Shown: in pieces, positions 58,772 through 64,000 of the stretch
How positions within the stretch are numbered: position 1 is the stretch's first letter
Layout of the letters: every line of letters starts with the position of its first letter
Assembly: GCF_048771995.1 (NCBI RefSeq)
Contig: NC_133026.1
Span: 119,183,501-119,247,500, forward strand
From: Taeniopygia guttata
Taxonomy: Eukaryota > Chordata > Aves > Passeriformes > Estrildidae
DNA: 64,000 bases
Direction of reading: 5' to 3'
Notes under the pieces: model-generated
The model's input: the letters and a program-made list of their open reading frames with translations, nothing else
Told to the model about the DNA's origin: nothing
Database searches by the model: none
Made by a program: the position numbers and the translations under genes

Positions 58772-61700
58772 AGATCACCAGCAACATTTGTATCCTGATT
58801 TCATTAACTGTTTATTTTAAGTACATGCATATGTACACACACACGTTTTACAAAACTTCAAACAGACCAATAAATAATATTGCATATGTAACATCTCATA
58901 TTGCATTTATCCACATTTAGAGTATTTAATTTCTGGTCAGTGTCAAAGAGGTTGTCTTGAGTCAGCAATGCTTGACCAGCCTCTCTTGCTCTAACACTAA
59001 TGTTCTATTTACCTAATTAAATATTAGCTCAAGCTGTTTTCTTGTCAGAACATGCCAGCTATTGAAAGGGAAAAAACCTACTTTCCTAAGCCAGAATATG
59101 CATTTTTCAGACATGAGATATAATTTACCAATGCAGCTGAAAAGCTTTTAATTTTTTAAAAGAAAAATGAACTCATTTTGTAATGAAGGCTTTTCATTTT
59201 GTTCGCCAAACTGGAAAAAAATTATGATTTTTAGGATATATGGAAATCTGAGTTTGTCCTGCAACAAGTCTCTTTCTTCATGTTCACTTTGTCTCCATTT
59301 TTGTACAGAGGAAACATTTTAGACTGTCTGCACAAGAAACTATCAGGACATTGTTCCTGCCTGCAAGATCTTGCCATAAACCAATTTACTTCTGGATCCA
59401 GGCAGCTATTGATCACTTGTGGAAGAAATCCCAGGTGCAAAGTATTGACATTTTGGTTGGAGCAGAAAGGGAAGTCCTGAGCACTGGCAGTGTTAACAAA
59501 TGAGGCCTTAAACTCTGGCTGTGGGACAGCCCTCTACAATGACTTTTGCTGAACACTTGCTATTAAATCTGCATTTCTTTGAAGAAAGTTCCTGCATTTA
59601 AAACTGGTTGATCAATTTTGGTTGATACCCTTGTAGTGAATACAGATAAATTAATATTTCCCCTCCATAAGCTGTGCTCTGTTCATTGAGGAGAAAGAAA
59701 AATAGGCATTTTCAACCATTGTAACCTCTGATTCAAGTTCTTCATAGTTTTATGTACATACATATGTTTTAATATAGATAGATGCATGCTTATATTTTAA
59801 AGATCTTTCCATAGACCATGACTATTATAAAAACAGATCTGTGAAAATTAAATAGGAGACTAAAGAATACTTCATCTAGGCTGGGGTTAGATTTCTGGAG
59901 TGTAAAGATCAGTATTCTTTGTTCCAGCCCCAACAACCTACATCTGTGCCATACTTATTTTTCTATTTTGAATCTTAACTGAATTTTTACCAACAGTTCA
60001 ACAGATGCAAACTCTAGAAACAAACCACCAAAATGGCTTATTATGATAGTTTTCATCAACAGATCCTGCTATAATAGAGGCACTGTAGAGAAGTTCAGCT
60101 TATGAATATGAAGTAAGGTAAAAAGCAATTTCCTAGCTTGAAAAAATGGGTCACAAAAAGGAAGATGAATGCCTGGAAGGGTTGGCACACTCCTCCTCAA
60201 GACCACAAATAAAGGTCTAGTACAATTACCTTCTTTTGAGTATTGTATGATTCACTCTGTACAAAAACCCCAGAGGTAACTGTGACCACAGCACACACCT
60301 ATTATGATTCTAAAATTAAACTTTGGTCTTCAGAGAGTTAATTTATGACACAAATTCTCTATAAAGCAATTACATACATACAGAAGGACAAGGAGTAACA
60401 AATATATAACACTTTAGTGCATGGTAACTACAGCAGAGTCAAGGATAGAAATCTTAAGGACACAGCAAAAGAGTCCTGGTGATTTCTGATCCCCATGAAA
60501 CATTATATTGTAAATAAAAGGGGACACAAATCAGGACTGTTAAAACACAATATGGATTTTTTCACCAAGATTTTACTTCCTGACACAAACTGAACTTGAT
60601 CCACTGTTCTTTACATTTTCAGCATATTCTATTCCAGTAATTTCAAAATCAAACTATTTGCTAGGGTCTGTTTGTATTGAAACACAGGAACTGCATGTTT
60701 TCATCCTTCTAAACTGAAAAATCCCAAATGTATGGTGTCCCAGGATGCTTACTAGGCATAATGGTTTGTGTACAACAAGCGATAAACAACTCTTTGTTTC
60801 ATTTCCAAACAGTTTTATAGAGCTCATTTACAATCTCATAAACTTCATTCTATCCTGAGGCCTTTGAGCAGAGCTTCATTTACGCACGCACAAATTGAGC
60901 ATTTAAGAGGTTTACTTTAGTTTGATAGTGATCTATTAGGACTGATTATATACATATAAAAATTTGGTCCCCAGTACAAATATTCTTTCACATAAATGAA
61001 GCATCACCTCATTTCACTGTGGTCTCATTTCTGGATGGACTATCAAGTTCATAACATTACTCCAGGGCAAAGTGACTTACTCTTGTAACATGTTGCTTTG
61101 GAGCTCTTTCAAAGATACAGAGCTCCAGGTCTTCAGCATTTTTGTGGAAGATCCTTAACAGAGGCTATAGTTGAAATCAAGTGAGATTTTATGTGTATGT
61201 ATATGATCTTATATAGGGTATATGTATGTGCATACATGGAGTGGAAGGGAACAGTATTAGTAGTGGGGACTTACACTATCCTTGTCATTTAGAAAGGGCA
61301 TTCAGCTTGTCACTGGTTATTATCTAAGCTCCTTTGTTTTCAAGCTGTAAATATCTCAGATAGCAATTCCTGATCCCTTGCCCACATTCTTTGCTTTCAA
61401 ATTCCTTCCTAGACTTCTGCCTTACAAAATGTTATGCATCTTTCTAGCCTTACACATGCAGCAAATGGCAATCCCCCTGGCAGGACCCTAGATTTATGAC
61501 AGTGGGTTGGAAGGTGCCCTGCACAGAGCTGTGAGGGAGTGGTTGTGATCTCTTCCACAGCACTGCTATTCCCCAGCAGGATGACTTGGGCTGGGGAGAC
61601 TAACTGGGAATGGATAGATTGAGGACAATTCAGGTTTCTGCCTTACACCAGCATCTGAGGTTGTCCATCAGAGACAGCAAAGAGGAGGTAAGAGGAACAT

Positions 61701-62904
61701 GCCCAATAGGAATAAGTATATCCCAGACACTGCATTTGCTGCCATGGCTTGTGCTGCCACACGGAAAAAAGCTGTTATGATGGTGGTGGCTTAAATTGGT
61801 TAGAAGGAGTGTGAGGGAGCAGGGAAGTTTACTGGGGAAGCGATGAAGTGCTGCAAGCAAGAAAGGAGAAAATCTTTCTCACCTGAAAAATACAAATATC
61901 ACTTTATCACTGAAATTCTCTGTGATCAGTGTCCCAATGTTATTCTTCAGCAAAGGAACAAAAGTAAAGCCTGATCACCTGCCAGTGCCCTGGCACACTT
62001 GACAATTCTATCAACCAAACAATGAAAATATTAATCTCTCTTTAAACTGTTCCTGACTTATTTAATATAGTCTGACAGTGCAATATCAGCAACATATAAG
62101 GTACCAAAAAAGATTAATGCTATGTTCCATCCTCTCAAGTGAAAACACAAATGAACACGTTAACCATTTTCCTCATCCCTCTGTGACTGTTAGCAGAGCA
62201 GATCCCACTGAATGGTTTTCCTCTGCAGAGTCCATGAGACCAGCTAAAACTGGAAAGACCAGAGAAAACACAAAACATTTTTAGATTTTTATGCCAAATC
62301 TAGATCATATTTAAACCCCTAACTTTTTAGACAAGCTTTTTGCACAGAATTTATTCAGGAATGATACTGTACATTTCTGGCGCTGCAAGGAATCCACAGA
62401 AGTATTTCCTATTGGGTTAGTCCATAGATAGGTGATCATGTATATTCATAACCAGCACAGATAATTATGGCAAAGAATATGGAGCCAAAAGAAAAAAAAA
62501 AAAAGAAGGACAATTTAAAAATCTTATCTACATTCACTTATCTTTTTCTTCTGAACAACTTTATTTCAGGCAGGCATTCTGAGAGAAGGCTGCAATTGTT
62601 ATTTGTCAAAAAAAAAAAAAAAGATTCTTAGTTAACTGTCTAACTGAGATCTATAATATCCTCACATATAACATCGAGGACTGAGTCAGTCCCTGCATTC
62701 AGTTTGTTCCCACACTTGAAATGAGCACTTGCTGAAGAAAGCTGTAGTTCACTGCTGCCAAAGGAGCAACATGGGTACAGACAACAACAGGGCTCCACTA
62801 CAGATAAATATGTGGTTGAGGTCCAACATTGCTTTCTGATTAATATACAGTGATCATTAGCTCTAAATACACTAAGTATTGTCTACGCTAAGTGTCTTAT
62901 TTCT

Positions 62905-63185
62905 GAGAGAGCAAGAGCATGTAGTGACAGGACAAATGGTGAATGGCTTCCAACTGGAAGAGGGCAGGTTTAGATTAGATATCAGAAAAAAATCTTTACT
63001 ATGAGGGTGGTGAGACACTGACACAGGCTGCCCAGAGAAGCTGTGGATGCCCCATCCCTGGAAGTGTTCAAGACCGGGTTGGATGGGACACTAGACAACT
63101 TGTTAATGGAAGGTGTTCCATGGCATGGGGTTTGCAACTAGATGATCTCTGTGGTCCCTTTTAACCAAAATGTTTATGATTCTTA
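62905..63185 (+). mobile_element. CR1 LINE 3'-end fragment
   Basis: Plus-oriented 3' UTR: 'gcatgtagtgacaggacaaa', 'ggcaggtttagattagatat', 'gctgcccagagaagctgtgg', 'ggttggatgggacactagac' and a degraded tail 'atgtttatgattctta'. A well-preserved copy. Confidence 0.95.
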
Positions 63186-63629
63186 TATGCTGAAATCCAA
63201 GCTTGTTGATCACCAGTTCAAGCACAAGAAAGCCTTTCTCACAGCATTCCTTTTGCTGGAGAATAATGTCAAAAGACATAGGGAATCATTTTTATATTTT
63301 CTTTTTTTCTTTGGGTAATAATCACTAATTTTTTTGGTTATTCTGTATTTCTGAATGTACTGTCTGGCCTCGTGGAGTACTGATAAGAAAGGACAGTCTA
63401 ACGGCTTGCAGCAGTGAAACAAGGGGAGCATAAAATAACAAAGATGAAAATTGTAAATTGACCAATACTGAAGTTAAAGACCTCCTCAGTACTTTTCACA
63501 GAGCATATAATTGACAAAAGCCTATAAACCCAGGTATTGTGGGTTTTGTGGTTACAATCTGTAAATTAAACCCTGTTGGTCAGTGAGACCCTGAGTTCAT
63601 AAACCAGCACTATCTGAGCTTCTCTCCTG

Positions 63630-64000
63630 GCCCAGCCGATTTCCTGCGCGTTTGCTGCTGGAGGACAGAGGCTGCCCTGGCTTTGTTCGCACCGATCCAG
63701 AGACACGGGGCTGGGGTCCTGCAGCAGCGCCGAGAACGAGCCGGGTCCCGCCGGGAACCAGCCGGGTCCCGCCGGGAACGAGCCGGGTCCCGCGTCGGCC
63801 CCGTGCCAGTGCCGGGAAGGAGCCGGTCCCGCCGGGAAGGAGCGGGTCCCGCGGCGCCCCGGGCGGGACGGGCGCACCGCGGGCGCCGCCGCTCCCGGCA
63901 GCGCGGCCGGCAGATGGCGCTGCCGCCCCGCGGAACCGCCGCCTCCCCGCGCCCTTCCCGGGAAGCCGGGTGGGATGGAGCGGGACGCGGGAAAATTCTT
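63630..64000. promoter_or_regulatory. CpG island at right window edge, gene not identified
   Basis: An abrupt switch to CpG-dense, GC-rich DNA that runs to the last bases. It contains 21-bp tandem repeats (63738-63852) and a CTCF-like motif (63907-63920). A plus-strand ATG at 63914 opens a frame (MALPPRGTAASP...) that has no stop before the edge. Conserved synteny places EYA1 further right, usually far away and on the opposite strand to XKR9, so this island may mark a lncRNA or unannotated promoter. The direction is unknown. Confidence 0.6.
63738..63852. repeat. GC-rich tandem repeat, about 21-bp unit
   Basis: About five units of a sequence starting gagccgggtcccgccggg. The first two are near-identical 21-mers, the third carries an insertion (63796-63813) and the last two are diverged. 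It produces a Phe-Pro-Ala-Gly-Pro periodic frame on the minus strand that is probably not a real protein. Confidence 0.88.

Larger units (their letters stand above)
53391..62904. other. Gene-poor intergenic stretch, right part
   Basis: AT-rich. It holds GT and TA microsatellites, a 17-bp duplication (54953-54987), an A/T inverted homopolymer pair (57872-57895), a TAATCCGATTA palindrome (58010-58020) and a possible conserved stretch at about 59080-59215. No coding exon or RNA gene was recognised. Confidence 0.6.

Noticed and set aside
63566..63877. 103-codon minus-strand frame with FPAGPG repeats
   Set aside because: Product of the 21-bp GC-rich tandem repeat; no similarity to any protein I recognise and no splice or start support.

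Overview
This is vertebrate nuclear DNA, almost certainly from a bird. It has spliced genes with GT-AG introns, CpG-island promoters in otherwise AT-rich sequence, and about ten truncated copies of the avian-type CR1 LINE in both orientations. I saw no SINE family. The gene order TRAM1(-) / LACTB2(-) / XKR9(+) matches the conserved amniote order (human 8q13, chicken chromosome 2), where the next large gene is EYA1. I cannot name the species from sequence alone.

Layout. Positions 1-7045 hold the 5' half of TRAM1 on the minus strand (coding exons 1-6, codons 1-190). The rest of that gene lies past the left edge. Its CpG-island promoter covers about 6130-7420. Positions 7421-11140 are an AT-rich spacer. 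Positions 11369-25091 hold the complete seven-exon LACTB2 on the minus strand (287 aa, all seven metal ligands present). Its CpG island at about 24650-25290 contains a TTCCG pentanucleotide array. Positions 25.3-32.7 kb separate the head-to-head LACTB2 and XKR9 coding regions. XKR9 coding exons on the plus strand lie at 32946-33244, 39267-39490 and 40594-41237 (388 aa), with a DEVD-G caspase site near the C terminus. From 42.4 to 63.6 kb is a gene-poor, repeat-interrupted stretch. The window ends in a new CpG island (about 63630-64000) with 21-bp GC-rich tandem repeats, a CTCF-like motif and a reading frame open to the window edge.

The three genes are not an operon and do not share a pathway. 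TRAM1 acts at the ER translocon, LACTB2 is a mitochondrial metallo-beta-lactamase-fold endoribonuclease, and XKR9 is a caspase-activated plasma-membrane phospholipid scramblase. Exon boundaries were reconstructed by hand from splice sites, reading phase and recalled family homology. All phases add up: TRAM1 570 nt, LACTB2 864 nt including stop, XKR9 1167 nt including stop. I found no clear previously undescribed system. The points most worth checking are the terminal CpG island, the pentanucleotide promoter array, the upstream reading frame of XKR9 and the exact caspase site.
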